From Abiotrophia sp. HMSC24B09 (GTDB lineage Bacteria; Bacillota; Bacilli; Lactobacillales; Aerococcaceae), in assembly GCF_001815865.1 (NCBI RefSeq), contig NZ_KV822206.1, positions 1-63,730 on the forward strand: a stretch of DNA of 63,730 nucleotides, in the 5' to 3' direction. Position 1 is the first letter of the stretch. The number at the start of each line of letters is the position of its first letter. Below are positions 44,284 through 53,312 of this stretch, one piece after another. Both the position numbers and the translations under genes were made by a program. The notes beneath the pieces are model-generated. The model made no database searches, had not been told where the DNA came from, and saw only the letters and a list, made by a program, of their open reading frames with translations.

Positions 44284-44296
44284 GGCCTGGATCCAA

Positions 44297-44327
44297 AGAA
44301 AAAGGCCGGGACAAGTCCTAGCCTCAC
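44297..44327 (-). terminator. Terminator after the glyoxalase gene
   Basis: Minus-strand stem aggctagga/tcccggcct with a CTTG loop (one mismatch, one G-U), then TTTTTC. Confidence 0.75.
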
Positions 44328-44335
44328 TCACTCTA

Positions 44336-44716
44336 TTAGTTGTTACGCATAACTTCCAAACGGTAGCCATCTGGGTCTGTCACGAAGAAGTAGCGTGGTG
44401 GTTTGCCAGGCAAGCCCTTCATTTCAGTTGTGGCATAGCCTGAAGCCAAGCAACGTTCATGAACAGCTTCCAAGTCATCAACGCCCAAGGCCAAGTGGCT
44501 GAAGCCATCGCCGACTGTATATGGACCGTGATCGTAGTTATAGGTCAATTCCAATTCGAAGTCGCTGCCTGGAACCGTTAAGTAAACCAAGTCGAAGCCG
44601 TGATCAGGATAGCGGCTTTCGCGGCTCACGGTGAAGTCGAAGAGTTGAGTATAGAATTTAAGGGTTGCTTCCAAGTCTTGGACGCGGATGCAAGCATGGA
44701 GTAAAGTTTGTGCCAT
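44336..44716 (-). CDS. gloA: Glyoxalase I (lactoylglutathione lyase-type VOC protein)
   Basis: A 126-residue vicinal-oxygen-chelate protein. Metal-ligand positions are visible: His near the start (LLHACIRV), FELELTYN, SHLALGVDD and the C-terminal GYRLEVM. FYTQLFDF and DPDGYRLE are typical of GloA. It removes methylglyoxal, a by-product of sugar overflow. Firmicutes of this group often lack glutathione, so the thiol partner may be another compound. Good RBS (taggagg). Confidence 0.9.
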   Translation of the reverse strand: MAQTLLHACIRVQDLEATLKFYTQLFDFTVSRESRYPDHGFDLVYLTVPGSDFELELTYNYDHGPYTVGDGFSHLALGVDDLEAVHERCLASGYATTEMKGLPGKPPRYFFVTDPDGYRLEVMRNN

Positions 44717-44747
44717 GGGATACCTCCTAAGTATTGATACTTATAGT

Positions 44748-45155
44748 TTACATTTTTAAGGACTCGAAAGCGAGTGGAACGATTTGGCTGACCGTGGTCT
44801 CGTAAATCTGGCCATCGCGACGAGTCAGATAGACGGGCACATCAGGCCGGCAGAATTCCACTAGGACCTGGCGGCAAATGCAGCAAGGCGGTAAGAAATC
44901 CTCTGTATCTCCGGCAACGGCGATAGCCTGGATGGATTTAGGACCATAACCTTGGGTGACAGCCGTGAAGATGGCAGTCCGCTCCGCGCAGTTAGTGGCG
45001 CCGAAGGAAACATTCTCGACATTGACCCCTTCAATAATTTGGCCATCATCCATTAAAAGGACCGCCCCCACCGGAAAATGAGAATAGGGCGCATAAGCCT
45101 TGGGCAGGAGTTGGCGAGCCCGTTCAATCAAGCTTTCTTTGCTATATGTTGCCAT
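44748..45155 (-). CDS. cdd: Cytidine deaminase
   Basis: A 135-residue zinc enzyme that converts cytidine and deoxycytidine to uridine forms. It shows the catalytic motif TNCAERTA (Cys ligand and Glu) and PPCCICRQVL (two further Cys ligands), with APYSHFPVGA near the start. Length is normal for the tetrameric class. It lies upstream of gloA on the same strand and probably shares its transcript. Confidence 0.95.
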   Translation of the reverse strand: MATYSKESLIERARQLLPKAYAPYSHFPVGAVLLMDDGQIIEGVNVENVSFGATNCAERTAIFTAVTQGYGPKSIQAIAVAGDTEDFLPPCCICRQVLVEFCRPDVPVYLTRRDGQIYETTVSQIVPLAFESLKM

Positions 45156-45392
45156 GTAAAGTCACCTACTTTTCTTGTGTCTTTCTATTTTACACTAAAA
45201 GGACAGAAAAGGAAACGTTTTTAGACAAGATAATAGGAGTTTTTCAAAGCCTATGGCTAGCTTGGGTTTGGTCTCTTACTATGTTATATTATATTTAGAG
45301 GTGTTCAGCTTTTTACTTACAAATGACTTCGCTTTTTTGGTATACCTAGTCGATAGAATTTCTGATACGCTATAAGTGTGAGGGTGAGATAA

Positions 45393-47024
45393 ATGAACAT
45401 GATAGCTAATGATAATAGGTTGCGGCGCCAGGAGATTATGTTACGTTTACTAGATTATGAGACCTTAAGCTACCAAAAACTTTCGGATCAATATTTTGTC
45501 TCGCGTAGCAGCTTGTCCAATGACTTCAACCTCATTAAACATTTTTTCCAAAAGGATGGCGCCAGTTTGTCCTTTAATAACTCAGGTACCTTCTTTAGTG
45601 GTAGCGAGATTCAAGCCCAGCAGATTTTGAAGCGGCTCATGATTAGTCAGCATCCGCCATTTTATTTGGAAGGTTTTGACAGCGCTTTATATAATCGGAT
45701 TATCTTGTTACTACAGGAATACAGCGACTCTTTACAGCAGCCCATTCCAGGCGACAATATGGTCCAAATCAGCACGACCATTTGCCTCCTAATCGGTCGG
45801 GCTAAGGCAGGCCATCACATTCAATTGTTGGATACTAATTACTTGGAGCCTACACGTTATTACCCTCGTTTGTGGGATTTGATTAGCCGGCTAGAAGCAG
45901 TCTGCGACCTGGTTTTTAGTGCCAGCGAATTAGTTTATCTAGTGACCATTTTGTTAGGAAGTGGCTTTTCTCAAGAAGCGGGTCAGGTTCAAGAAAACTT
46001 AAAAGATCAGATTCGTGTGCTTATTCAAGATGTGTCACTCATTATCAATCTGGATTTGCAGGATGACCACAAGTTAATGGAAGACATCGCGATCCATATG
46101 AATCAGCTCTTCACTCGTCTTCAAGCTAAGATTAGCCTGGTCAATCCACTTCTAGCCGATATTAAAAGTAACTATCATGCTCTCTTTCAAGATGTCAAGT
46201 ACCTCCTAACCAACGAGGGCAGTCGCTATGGCTTGCCAGCTACATGCCCACTTATATCGGATGACGAGATTGGCTTTCTAGTCTTGCATATCCAGGCGGC
46301 CATTGAGCGCAAATTTATCCAGAAAAAGGTGGTGATTGTCTCTCCTAATGGAATTGGTGTTAGCACCTATATTAATGCCAAGATACAAAGGTTCTTGCCA
46401 AACTTGCACGACATACAAATTGTGTCCTTGAAGCAACTGGAGAAATTAGAGGTAGAAGATATTTCCTTCATTATCTCGACGGTTCCTATTGAAGGCCTTA
46501 AGCGCCCAGTGATTACCATTAGCCCCTTATGTACGGAAGAAGACATGCGGCAAATTATGACGGCCTATGCCGAAGTAGTGGCCCGGCAGTCCACGCTTAA
46601 CCAGTACCAAATGATGAATCATGGTAGGGGACTGATTAATGGCATCTATAAGGGGAATTTCAAGACGCAAGAAGAGGCGCTCAGCTTCTTGTTAGATCAG
46701 CAGAAGGACTTGAAGGAGGCCAAGAAGACGCAAGTGCTAGCCTCCATACTAGAAAGAGAAGCTCAACAATCCACCTATCTGGATAAGGGCATCGCGATCC
46801 CTCACGCTAATCCCCAATTAGTCGAGACTAGCAATATTTCGGTCTTACTCTTAGATAAGGCCATTGCCTGGGGTTACGACAAGGTGGATGTGATTGTCTT
46901 GCTTTTGGTAGCAAAAGAAGAAACCTCAAAGGTAGGGGATGTCATGTACTTTATTGTGGAAGGTGTCCGCAATAAACCTTGGTTACTAAAACAATTGGAG
47001 AACGACTATGGAATGTGTGAATGA
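45393..47024 (+). CDS. PRD-containing PTS regulator (MtlR/LicR type)
   Basis: A 543-residue transcription regulator. Order of parts: N-terminal HTH (LSDQYFVSRSSLSNDFNLI, about residues 29-47), two PRDs (about 85-290) with conserved His, an EIIB-like domain from about 310 (KVVIVSPNGIGVS) and a C-terminal EIIA-type domain (GIAIPHANPQL, about residues 467-477). In the EIIB-like loop the usual active cysteine is replaced by Ser. It should control the PTS operon that follows, with which it overlaps by 17 bases. Confidence 0.9.
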   Translation: MNMIANDNRLRRQEIMLRLLDYETLSYQKLSDQYFVSRSSLSNDFNLIKHFFQKDGASLSFNNSGTFFSGSEIQAQQILKRLMISQHPPFYLEGFDSALYNRIILLLQEYSDSLQQPIPGDNMVQISTTICLLIGRAKAGHHIQLLDTNYLEPTRYYPRLWDLISRLEAVCDLVFSASELVYLVTILLGSGFSQEAGQVQENLKDQIRVLIQDVSLIINLDLQDDHKLMEDIAIHMNQLFTRLQAKISLVNPLLADIKSNYHALFQDVKYLLTNEGSRYGLPATCPLISDDEIGFLVLHIQAAIERKFIQKKVVIVSPNGIGVSTYINAKIQRFLPNLHDIQIVSLKQLEKLEVEDISFIISTVPIEGLKRPVITISPLCTEEDMRQIMTAYAEVVARQSTLNQYQMMNHGRGLINGIYKGNFKTQEEALSFLLDQQKDLKEAKKTQVLASILEREAQQSTYLDKGIAIPHANPQLVETSNISVLLLDKAIAWGYDKVDVIVLLLVAKEETSKVGDVMYFIVEGVRNKPWLLKQLENDYGMCE

Positions 47025-47445
47025 ACTACTAGAGAATGCCCAAGTGGTAGAGCGGGTAGAGGATTGGCAGTCAGCCCTTAGGTTGGCGGCACAGCCACTC
47101 CTGCTAAAGGGCAATATTAGCAAGGACTATGTGACCGCCATGATGGATTCAGTCATTCAAAACGGTCCTTATATGGTGATCGGAGATGAATTTGCCTTAA
47201 TGCATGCAAGACCAGGGGAAGGGGTGAAGCAAATCGGAGTGTCCTTATTAATCGTTAAGCAAGCAGTCGATGTCTGTGGCAAGCCAGCTAAGGTCTTCTT
47301 AGTTCTAGCAGCCGTCGATAACACCAGTCATCTGGCTCTCTTGCAGGAACTCATGACCGTGTTCATGGATGAGGACAAATTCCAATTAATTAAGTCAGGG
47401 CAATTAGCACAAATCAAAGACAGCTTAAAGGAGGAAGTCAAATGA
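47008..47445 (+). CDS. PTS EIIA component, ascorbate type
   Basis: A 145-residue EIIA of the UlaC-like branch. The phosphorylated histidine is in FALMHARPGEGV (about residue 71), followed by the QIGVSLLIVKQAVDV strand. It overlaps the regulator gene and the EIIB gene (ATGA-type), so the products are made together. Sequence is clearly different from the ulaC gene in this window. Confidence 0.9.
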   Translation: MECVNELLENAQVVERVEDWQSALRLAAQPLLLKGNISKDYVTAMMDSVIQNGPYMVIGDEFALMHARPGEGVKQIGVSLLIVKQAVDVCGKPAKVFLVLAAVDNTSHLALLQELMTVFMDEDKFQLIKSGQLAQIKDSLKEEVK

Positions 47446-47723
47446 AAATTCTAGCAGTATGTGGATTTGGTGTCGGGAGCTCCTTGGTCTTAAGAATGAC
47501 CGTCGAAAAAGTAGTCAAGGAACTGGGAATTGATGCGGAGGTCGAAAATACTGACTTATCAACAGCCAAAGCGACGCCAGCGGATGTCTACTTCACCAGT
47601 TTTGAATTACAACAAGAATTAGAAAAAACCATTAAAGCTCCTATCTATCCAATTAAGAAATACATGGATGTCAATGAAGTAAGGGAACAATTTAAACGCT
47701 ACCTAGCATCTAAAGGAGAATAA
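47442..47723 (+). CDS. PTS EIIB component, lactose/ascorbate type
   Basis: A 93-residue EIIB with the phosphocysteine loop AVCGFGVGSSL (Cys7). The later part, KAPIYPIKKYMDVNEV, fits the family. It takes phosphate from the preceding EIIA and passes it to the sugar moved by the following EIIC. Confidence 0.92.
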   Translation: MKILAVCGFGVGSSLVLRMTVEKVVKELGIDAEVENTDLSTAKATPADVYFTSFELQQELEKTIKAPIYPIKKYMDVNEVREQFKRYLASKGE

Positions 47724-47725
47724 CC

Positions 47726-48976
47726 ATGGATATTATTACGGATAACATATTACGAAATCCCCCTGTATTACTTGGCTTAATCGCCATGTTCGGGCTTTTG
47801 GTTCAACACAAGCCTATCTCTGATGTTATCAAGGGGAGTTTGACAGCTGCCTTCGGGATGGTTATCTTGTCGACAGGGGTCAACATGTTGTTGGGTTCTA
47901 TTGCGCCAATCAATACGGCTGTTCAAACCAGCCTAGGAGTCAGTGTGTCAGAAGGCTTGTCTGATGCTTCATTTACGGCTGAGTATGGTGGGACCGTGGG
48001 TGTCACTATGTTCGTAGCGCTTGCGCTGCACCTTGCGATTGCCAGATTCACACCGATTAAGACCATTTTCTTAACAGGTAACATGCTCTGGTGGTTCCCA
48101 TTCGTGATTGTGGCTGGTCTGGTGGAAGCCAAGGTATCGGGTACTATATTAATTATTGTGGGGGCCGTCTTATCTGCTCTCTACTGGTCATTGGGCCCAT
48201 GGATTACACGTCGCTTTGTCTGGGATGCCACAGGGGATGATTCCTTCTTAATTGGTCACCCAACTGGTATTCTCTGTATCATAGCAGGGAGTGTAGCCCG
48301 TGTGGTAGGGGACAAGAAAAAATCAACCGAAGATCTTGATCTCCCTGCTGGGCTATCCTTCTTCCGCGAAATTTCCATCACCGGTGGCTTGGTCATGTTA
48401 GTCATGAACCTGATTGTAGGTTGCTTCATTCCAAGTCTAGTACCAGCTAAGAACAACCTCATTAGCTACTCCATTCAATCTTCCTTAGAATTTGCTGGTG
48501 GGCTTTTGGTCTTACTCTATGGGGTTCGCTTATTGATTAACCAAATCATGCCAGCCTTCCAAGGGATTGCTGAAAAAGTGGTACCTGGTGCCAAAATGGC
48601 TTTTGATGTGCCAATTTTATTCAACTATCGGCCAAATGCCGTTTTAATCGGTTTTATTATCGCCATGATTAGTTCTACTGCTATGATTCTGATTGTGAAC
48701 GCGACCAATGTCTTCGGGGTCTTGTTAGTACCGCTAGTCATCACCAGCTTCTTTGAATGTGGTGGGGCGGCCGTCATTGCTGAAGGGCAGGGTGGTCTGC
48801 GTGGGGCCATCATAGGGACCGCAGTCGCTGCCGCGGTCATGGTTATCTTGGTAGCCATTTCTGGGACCATGATGTCTACCACCATTCAAAACTGGCTCTT
48901 CGTCTTTGGTGGGAACGACCTATCCGTTATGTCTATGATTGGTAAGTTACTGGGGATGCTCTTTGGAGGTGCTTAG
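47726..48976 (+). CDS. PTS EIIC permease of the UlaA/SgaT family, substrate unknown
   Basis: A 416-residue membrane protein with about ten spans. It has PNAVLIGFI and GIAEKVVPGAKMAFDVPILFN, which correspond to the UlaA motif near its C-terminal third (GSPNAVTIGF, LLPGSMPAVDCAAVYGF). It is about 80 residues shorter than UlaA. Other ula enzymes are missing around it. The neighbour codes for a SIS-domain protein, so a sugar that needs isomerisation or an amino-sugar phosphate is a better guess than ascorbate. Confidence 0.85.
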   Translation: MDIITDNILRNPPVLLGLIAMFGLLVQHKPISDVIKGSLTAAFGMVILSTGVNMLLGSIAPINTAVQTSLGVSVSEGLSDASFTAEYGGTVGVTMFVALALHLAIARFTPIKTIFLTGNMLWWFPFVIVAGLVEAKVSGTILIIVGAVLSALYWSLGPWITRRFVWDATGDDSFLIGHPTGILCIIAGSVARVVGDKKKSTEDLDLPAGLSFFREISITGGLVMLVMNLIVGCFIPSLVPAKNNLISYSIQSSLEFAGGLLVLLYGVRLLINQIMPAFQGIAEKVVPGAKMAFDVPILFNYRPNAVLIGFIIAMISSTAMILIVNATNVFGVLLVPLVITSFFECGGAAVIAEGQGGLRGAIIGTAVAAAVMVILVAISGTMMSTTIQNWLFVFGGNDLSVMSMIGKLLGMLFGGA

Positions 48977-48979
48977 AAA

Positions 48980-49717
48980 GTGTTTGCCTATTTCCAAAGA
49001 ATTAGGGAGATTCTAAGCCAGGTTGAGGAGCTGGAGGCTACTAGTCTGGCCCAGGCGGTAGAGATTCTGTCGGATGCAATTAAGAAGAAGCAAGCAATCT
49101 TCATCTTTGGTGCCAGCCATGCCGGGATCTTGGCTGAGGAAATGTTCTACCGAGCAGGTGGCTTAGTATCTATCAACCCTATCTTTGGGAGGGAACTAAT
49201 GCTAGATACGCGGCCCATTAGCGCCACTAGCCAGATGGAACGCCTAGTGGGCTATGGCCAGCTATTGGCCGAGAAAACCCCTTTTAAGGCTGGTGATGTT
49301 CTAATCGTCCATTCAGTCTCGGGACGAAATCCGGTTGCGGTGGACTTAGCCCTAGCTGCCAAAGAAAAGGGCGTTTATGTCATGGCATTGACCAATCTCA
49401 CCTATTCTCGAGCAACTAAGAGTCGCCATCCCAGTGGCCATCGCTTATGTGAGGTAGCAGACTTAGTGCTAGATAATCACGGCCATATAGGTGATGGGGC
49501 TTGTCAGGTTCCGGGTATCGAGCAGCCGGTAGGACCTAGTTCAACGGTGATTGGCGCCTGCATTCTTAACCATCTAGTAGTAGAAGTGAGTCGGAACTTA
49601 GCCCAATCAGGATTGAGTCCTGTCCCTGTCTTTTACTCAGCTAATTTGGATGGCGGAGATGACAAGAACCGTCAGATTTATGAGAGCTACCGAGAGGCCA
49701 TTCATTATGACTTGTAG
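48980..49717 (+). CDS. SIS-domain sugar-phosphate isomerase/binding protein (UPF0309-like)
   Basis: A 245-residue protein beginning at GTG 48980, three bases after the EIIC stop (ggagg RBS inside the EIIC end). It has a single SIS domain: IFIFGASHAGILAEEMFYRAGG, VLIVHSVSGRNPVAVDLALAAK and VYVMALTNL. It lies in the PTS operon and probably converts or senses the imported sugar phosphate. The reaction cannot be named from sequence. A terminator follows. Confidence 0.85.
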   Translation: MFAYFQRIREILSQVEELEATSLAQAVEILSDAIKKKQAIFIFGASHAGILAEEMFYRAGGLVSINPIFGRELMLDTRPISATSQMERLVGYGQLLAEKTPFKAGDVLIVHSVSGRNPVAVDLALAAKEKGVYVMALTNLTYSRATKSRHPSGHRLCEVADLVLDNHGHIGDGACQVPGIEQPVGPSSTVIGACILNHLVVEVSRNLAQSGLSPVPVFYSANLDGGDDKNRQIYESYREAIHYDL

Positions 49718-49737
49718 GCCCAGATTTTAAGTAAGAT

Positions 49738-49773
49738 ATACCCTGACTTCTGCCTGAAAAGTCAGGGTATTTT
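49738..49773 (+). terminator. Terminator of the PTS/SIS operon
   Basis: A 12-bp stem (49738-49749 with 49759-49770), 9-nt loop and TTT tail. Confidence 0.88.
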
Positions 49774-49866
49774 GCTTGTTAAAGAGTTCTAAATTTTCTT
49801 CTTTAAAGTCAGATACTCTAGGGTATTTTTTCTTGTTTGGGTGTATAATAAGAATGAGTGCAGCTT

Positions 49867-49939
49867 AGCTTTTTCATAAAAAAGGCGAATGATTACACAA
49901 AAATGATGGTGGAACTTATGACTTTTTGTGGAAAAAGCT
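49867..49939 (+). promoter_or_regulatory. Structured leader upstream of the phosphodiesterase-like gene
   Basis: Two nested inverted repeats: AGCTTTTTC (49867-49875) with GAAAAAGCT (49931-49939), and CACAAAAA (49896-49903) with TTTTTGTG (49923-49930). Their 3' arms are adjacent, giving a 17-bp helix with one 20-nt bulge. A TATAAT lies upstream at about 49843, so the structure would be in the transcribed leader. Confidence 0.5.
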
Positions 49940-50015
49940 AGGGAAGTCTGATAAAATTGAGTAAATTTAGACTAGGCACAGGATAATCGAAAGACTAGGA
50001 ACTGGAGCTGGTTAT

Positions 50016-51305
50016 ATGGCAAAACGAAAAGTATATTTAATCTCTTTTGACGCATTTGGCTATGAGGATGTTGCCTTTGCGAGTAAATTACCTAACTTTA
50101 AGCGTCTCTTAGATAAGGGGACTTGGGTTAAGAAGGTCCAATCGACCTATCCTTCACTGACCTATGTGGCCCACACCAGTATTATGACAGGTTTGTTGCC
50201 TCTGCATCACCAAATTGTCAATAATACCAAGATTCAGCCAGAGCGTCATAGCCCTGACTGGCACTGGTATGCTAAGGAAGTCCAAGGGGAAACCCTCTAC
50301 GATGTTTTCAAGCGGGCCGGCTATAAGACGGCTTCCTTGCTCTGGCCGGTCATGGGGCGTAACAAGTCCATCGACTATAATTTAGCGGAAATTATTCCCA
50401 ACCGACCTTGGCAGAATCAGGCAATGGTCTCACTAGCTGCTTCCAGCATTCCTTTCTTGCTCAAAATGGAAGCCCGCCATGGTCACAAACGGGACGGCAT
50501 TCAGCAACCGGCTCTAGATTATTTCCTAGAAGGAGTCTTGCTGGATACCATTCGTGATTACAATCCCGATTTCGTGACGGCGCACTTCCTGCAGCTGGAT
50601 AGCATGCGCCACTACTACGGGGTCAACTCGGAGCAAGCCAAGCAAGCCATTATCGACTTCGATGGTCGCTTAGGGCGTATTATTCGACTCTTAGAAGACA
50701 TGGGCCAATGGGAAGATTGCCTCTTCGTCTTGGTGGGGGACCACTACCAACTCAACACTCATACCGTGGTGCGGCCTAACCACCTGCTCAGCCGCCAACC
50801 TGGTTGGCAAACGCTGGGACGTGACGGTACCATCAAGTCTTGGCAGGTTTACTGCAAAGGCGCGGATGGCTGTGCCTATATCTATCGCAAGCCGGGCGCT
50901 AAGATTACGGTCAAAGAAATTTTGGACACTTTACGGCCTATGATGCCTATGATTGAGACAGTTTACACAGCTCAAGAAGCGGCTGACTTTGGGGCGGACC
51001 CTAACTGCCTCTTCATGATTGAAGCCAAGAAAGGCTACTATTTCTTAGATGATTTGGCGGGTGATTTCCAAGAATCAGTGGATAATCCAACTTCGGATGC
51101 CAAGCTCTTACATGCCACCCATGGCTATCATCCAGCGCGTAATCACTATGCGACAACGGCCTTTTACCACGGGCCAGATGTTAAAGTGGGGCATGCCGTA
51201 GAGACGGGCAGATTGATTGATCATGCGCCAACCATTTTATCGGCGCTCAAACTTAATTTCCATCAATATGTGGACGGGAATATTTTGTACGATATTTTCA
51301 GGTAA
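50016..51305 (+). CDS. Alkaline-phosphatase-superfamily phosphodiesterase/nucleotide pyrophosphatase-like protein
   Basis: A 429-residue cytoplasmic protein of the type I phosphodiesterase/NPP family. Metal and catalytic positions: Asp in LISFDAFG (about residue 10), nucleophile Thr in YPSLTYVAHTSIMTG (about residue 51), FLQLDSMRHYYG, VLVGDHYQLNTH and ATHGYHPARNH near the end. It lacks a signal peptide, so its substrate is inside the cell, perhaps a nucleotide or phosphodiester. Single gene with a long leader, just upstream of the glycogen operon. Confidence 0.85.
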   Translation: MAKRKVYLISFDAFGYEDVAFASKLPNFKRLLDKGTWVKKVQSTYPSLTYVAHTSIMTGLLPLHHQIVNNTKIQPERHSPDWHWYAKEVQGETLYDVFKRAGYKTASLLWPVMGRNKSIDYNLAEIIPNRPWQNQAMVSLAASSIPFLLKMEARHGHKRDGIQQPALDYFLEGVLLDTIRDYNPDFVTAHFLQLDSMRHYYGVNSEQAKQAIIDFDGRLGRIIRLLEDMGQWEDCLFVLVGDHYQLNTHTVVRPNHLLSRQPGWQTLGRDGTIKSWQVYCKGADGCAYIYRKPGAKITVKEILDTLRPMMPMIETVYTAQEAADFGADPNCLFMIEAKKGYYFLDDLAGDFQESVDNPTSDAKLLHATHGYHPARNHYATTAFYHGPDVKVGHAVETGRLIDHAPTILSALKLNFHQYVDGNILYDIFR

Positions 51306-51335
51306 ATAAAATAGCAAATTGTCTAGTCGTATGCG

Positions 51336-51364
51336 TTTACATGAAACGCTTTCAGTGCTATAAT
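51336..51364 (+). promoter_or_regulatory. Promoter of the glycogen operon with cre-like palindrome
   Basis: -35 TTTACA (51336-51341), 17-bp spacer, -10 TATAAT (51359-51364). The spacer begins with TGAAACGCTTTCA, a palindrome with CcpA-cre arms but one base fewer in the centre than the 14-bp consensus. A CcpA or LacI-family repressor could act here. Confidence 0.7.
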
Positions 51365-51395
51365 AAATGTATAAACAAACAAAGGGAGGGATAGA

Positions 51396-53297
51396 ATGAC
51401 TTTCGCAGCATTACAAGAGCAACTTTCTGAACACATCTATCATTTCAACCATGGCAACCATGAAGCAGCCTACCAATTTTTAGGCTGTCACAAGGTGGAC
51501 CAAGATGGAGTGACGGGTTATCGCTTCGCCATTTGGGCCCCTCATGCCGCCAATGTCTACATTCAAGGTGATTTTAATCACTGGCAGAATGAGCCACTCA
51601 GCCATATTGAAGGTGGGGTATGGGCTGGCATCATCCAAGGAGTTGAGCGAAGTCAGTGTTACAAGGTTGGGATTGACCATGGCAATGGTCATATCGAATA
51701 TAAGATTGATCCCTTTGGTTTTAACTTTGAGATTGCCCCTAAGGATGCTACGGTGGTTTGGGGCTTGGAGGACTTTGAATGGTCTGACCAGGTTTGGATG
51801 AACCAGCAATGGCGTAAGAATAGCGTTCATTCGCCTCTCAACATTTATGAAGTGCACGCCAGTTCTTGGCGCCGCCACCCTGACGGCCGCACCTATACCT
51901 TTGCGGAACTGGCAGACAGCCTGATTCCTTATGTTAAGGAAATGGGCTACACCCATATTGAAATGATGCCGCTTATGGATCATCCGCTGGATGCTTCTTG
52001 GGGTTATCAGATTACCGGTTACTATGCGGTTTGTGGCCGCTACGGGACCTTGGAAGAGTTCAAGGACTTCGTTAACCAAGCCCACCAAGCAGGCATCGGG
52101 GTCATCATGGACTGGGTGCCTGGTCACTTCTGCCGTAATGCCAATGCCTTGGCTTACTATGACGGGACCCCAACCTTTGAATATCAAGATGTCAACCGCG
52201 CTAACAATGTGGGGTGGGGGACGCTCAACTTCGACTTAGGTAAGAACCAAGTCCAAAGCTTCCTCATTTCTAACGCCATGTTCTGGCTTAAGGAATGTCA
52301 CTTGGATGGTTTGCGGGTGGATGCCGTGTCCAACATGCTTTACTTGGACTTTGACCAAGGGCCTTGGACGCCTAACGAAGACGGCAGCAACCACAACCGC
52401 CAAGGGGTGGCCTTCCTCCAAAAACTCAATACCACAATCAAAGATCACCTGCCGCATGTCCTCATGATTGCGGAAGAAAGTACCGACTGGAAGGGCATCA
52501 CGCATGCTGTTTCAGAAGGGGGTTTGGGCTTTGACTACAAATGGAATATGGGCTGGATGAATGATACCCTGCGTTTCTTCGAGACCGATCCTTACTACCG
52601 ACCACAGAATTTCCGCTTAATAACCTTCGTCTTTATGTACCAATACAATGAACGTTATGTCTTGCCATTTTCTCATGACGAAGTGGTCCACGGTAAGAAG
52701 TCGCTCTTAGATAAGATTCCTGGCAGCCGCGAAACCCAGTTTGAGACCTTACGTCTCTTGCATGGTTACATGATGGCCCAGCCTGGTAAGAAGTTGCACT
52801 TTATGGGTAACGAGCTAGGCCAATACCTGGAATGGCGTTACTACTCCGAGTTGGAATGGAAGGACTTGAGTTTCGAGTTCAACCGCGAGTACCAACACTA
52901 TATGAAGACCCTCAATCATATCGGTAAGGACTACAAGGCCCTGCATTATTATGATACTGAGCCAGCAGGTCTGACCGTCTTAGATGCTGACAATGTGGAA
53001 CAGGCTGTCCTGACCATGATGCGGCAGGGTAAGGCCAAGCGTGATTTCTTAATCATTGCCTTGAACTTTATCCCAGTTGAACGTCAGGAATACCGAATTG
53101 GGGTGCCTTATAAAGGAGAGTACGAAGTCCTGCTCAACTCGCAAATGCAAGAGTTTGGCGGACGGTGGACCGAGAATCTGCCGGTCATGAAGACAGAAGA
53201 AGTGCCTCATGATGGACAACCTTACTCCATTGTCACAACAGTTCCTAGTCTGGGTGTGCTCTATATCAAACCCAAACGTATTTACGGCGCTAAATAA
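51396..53297 (+). CDS. glgB: 1,4-alpha-glucan branching enzyme
   Basis: A 633-residue GH13 enzyme that makes alpha-1,6 branches in glycogen. An N-terminal CBM48 domain (about 30-125, RFAIWAPHAANVYIQGDFN) precedes the barrel. Motifs are MDWVPGHF, nucleophile D309 (LRVDAVSNML), acid/base in MIAEESTDW (about 360) and PFSHDEVVHGK. The C-terminal amylase domain is present. First gene of glgB-C-D-A-P. RBS aaaggga. Confidence 0.96.
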   Translation: MTFAALQEQLSEHIYHFNHGNHEAAYQFLGCHKVDQDGVTGYRFAIWAPHAANVYIQGDFNHWQNEPLSHIEGGVWAGIIQGVERSQCYKVGIDHGNGHIEYKIDPFGFNFEIAPKDATVVWGLEDFEWSDQVWMNQQWRKNSVHSPLNIYEVHASSWRRHPDGRTYTFAELADSLIPYVKEMGYTHIEMMPLMDHPLDASWGYQITGYYAVCGRYGTLEEFKDFVNQAHQAGIGVIMDWVPGHFCRNANALAYYDGTPTFEYQDVNRANNVGWGTLNFDLGKNQVQSFLISNAMFWLKECHLDGLRVDAVSNMLYLDFDQGPWTPNEDGSNHNRQGVAFLQKLNTTIKDHLPHVLMIAEESTDWKGITHAVSEGGLGFDYKWNMGWMNDTLRFFETDPYYRPQNFRLITFVFMYQYNERYVLPFSHDEVVHGKKSLLDKIPGSRETQFETLRLLHGYMMAQPGKKLHFMGNELGQYLEWRYYSELEWKDLSFEFNREYQHYMKTLNHIGKDYKALHYYDTEPAGLTVLDADNVEQAVLTMMRQGKAKRDFLIIALNFIPVERQEYRIGVPYKGEYEVLLNSQMQEFGGRWTENLPVMKTEEVPHDGQPYSIVTTVPSLGVLYIKPKRIYGAK

Positions 53298-53312
53298 AAG
53301 CTAAGAAAGGAG

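Noticed and set aside
51480..52187. Minus-strand frame of 235 codons inside glgB
   Set aside because: It is a shadow of the conserved branching-enzyme barrel on the plus strand.
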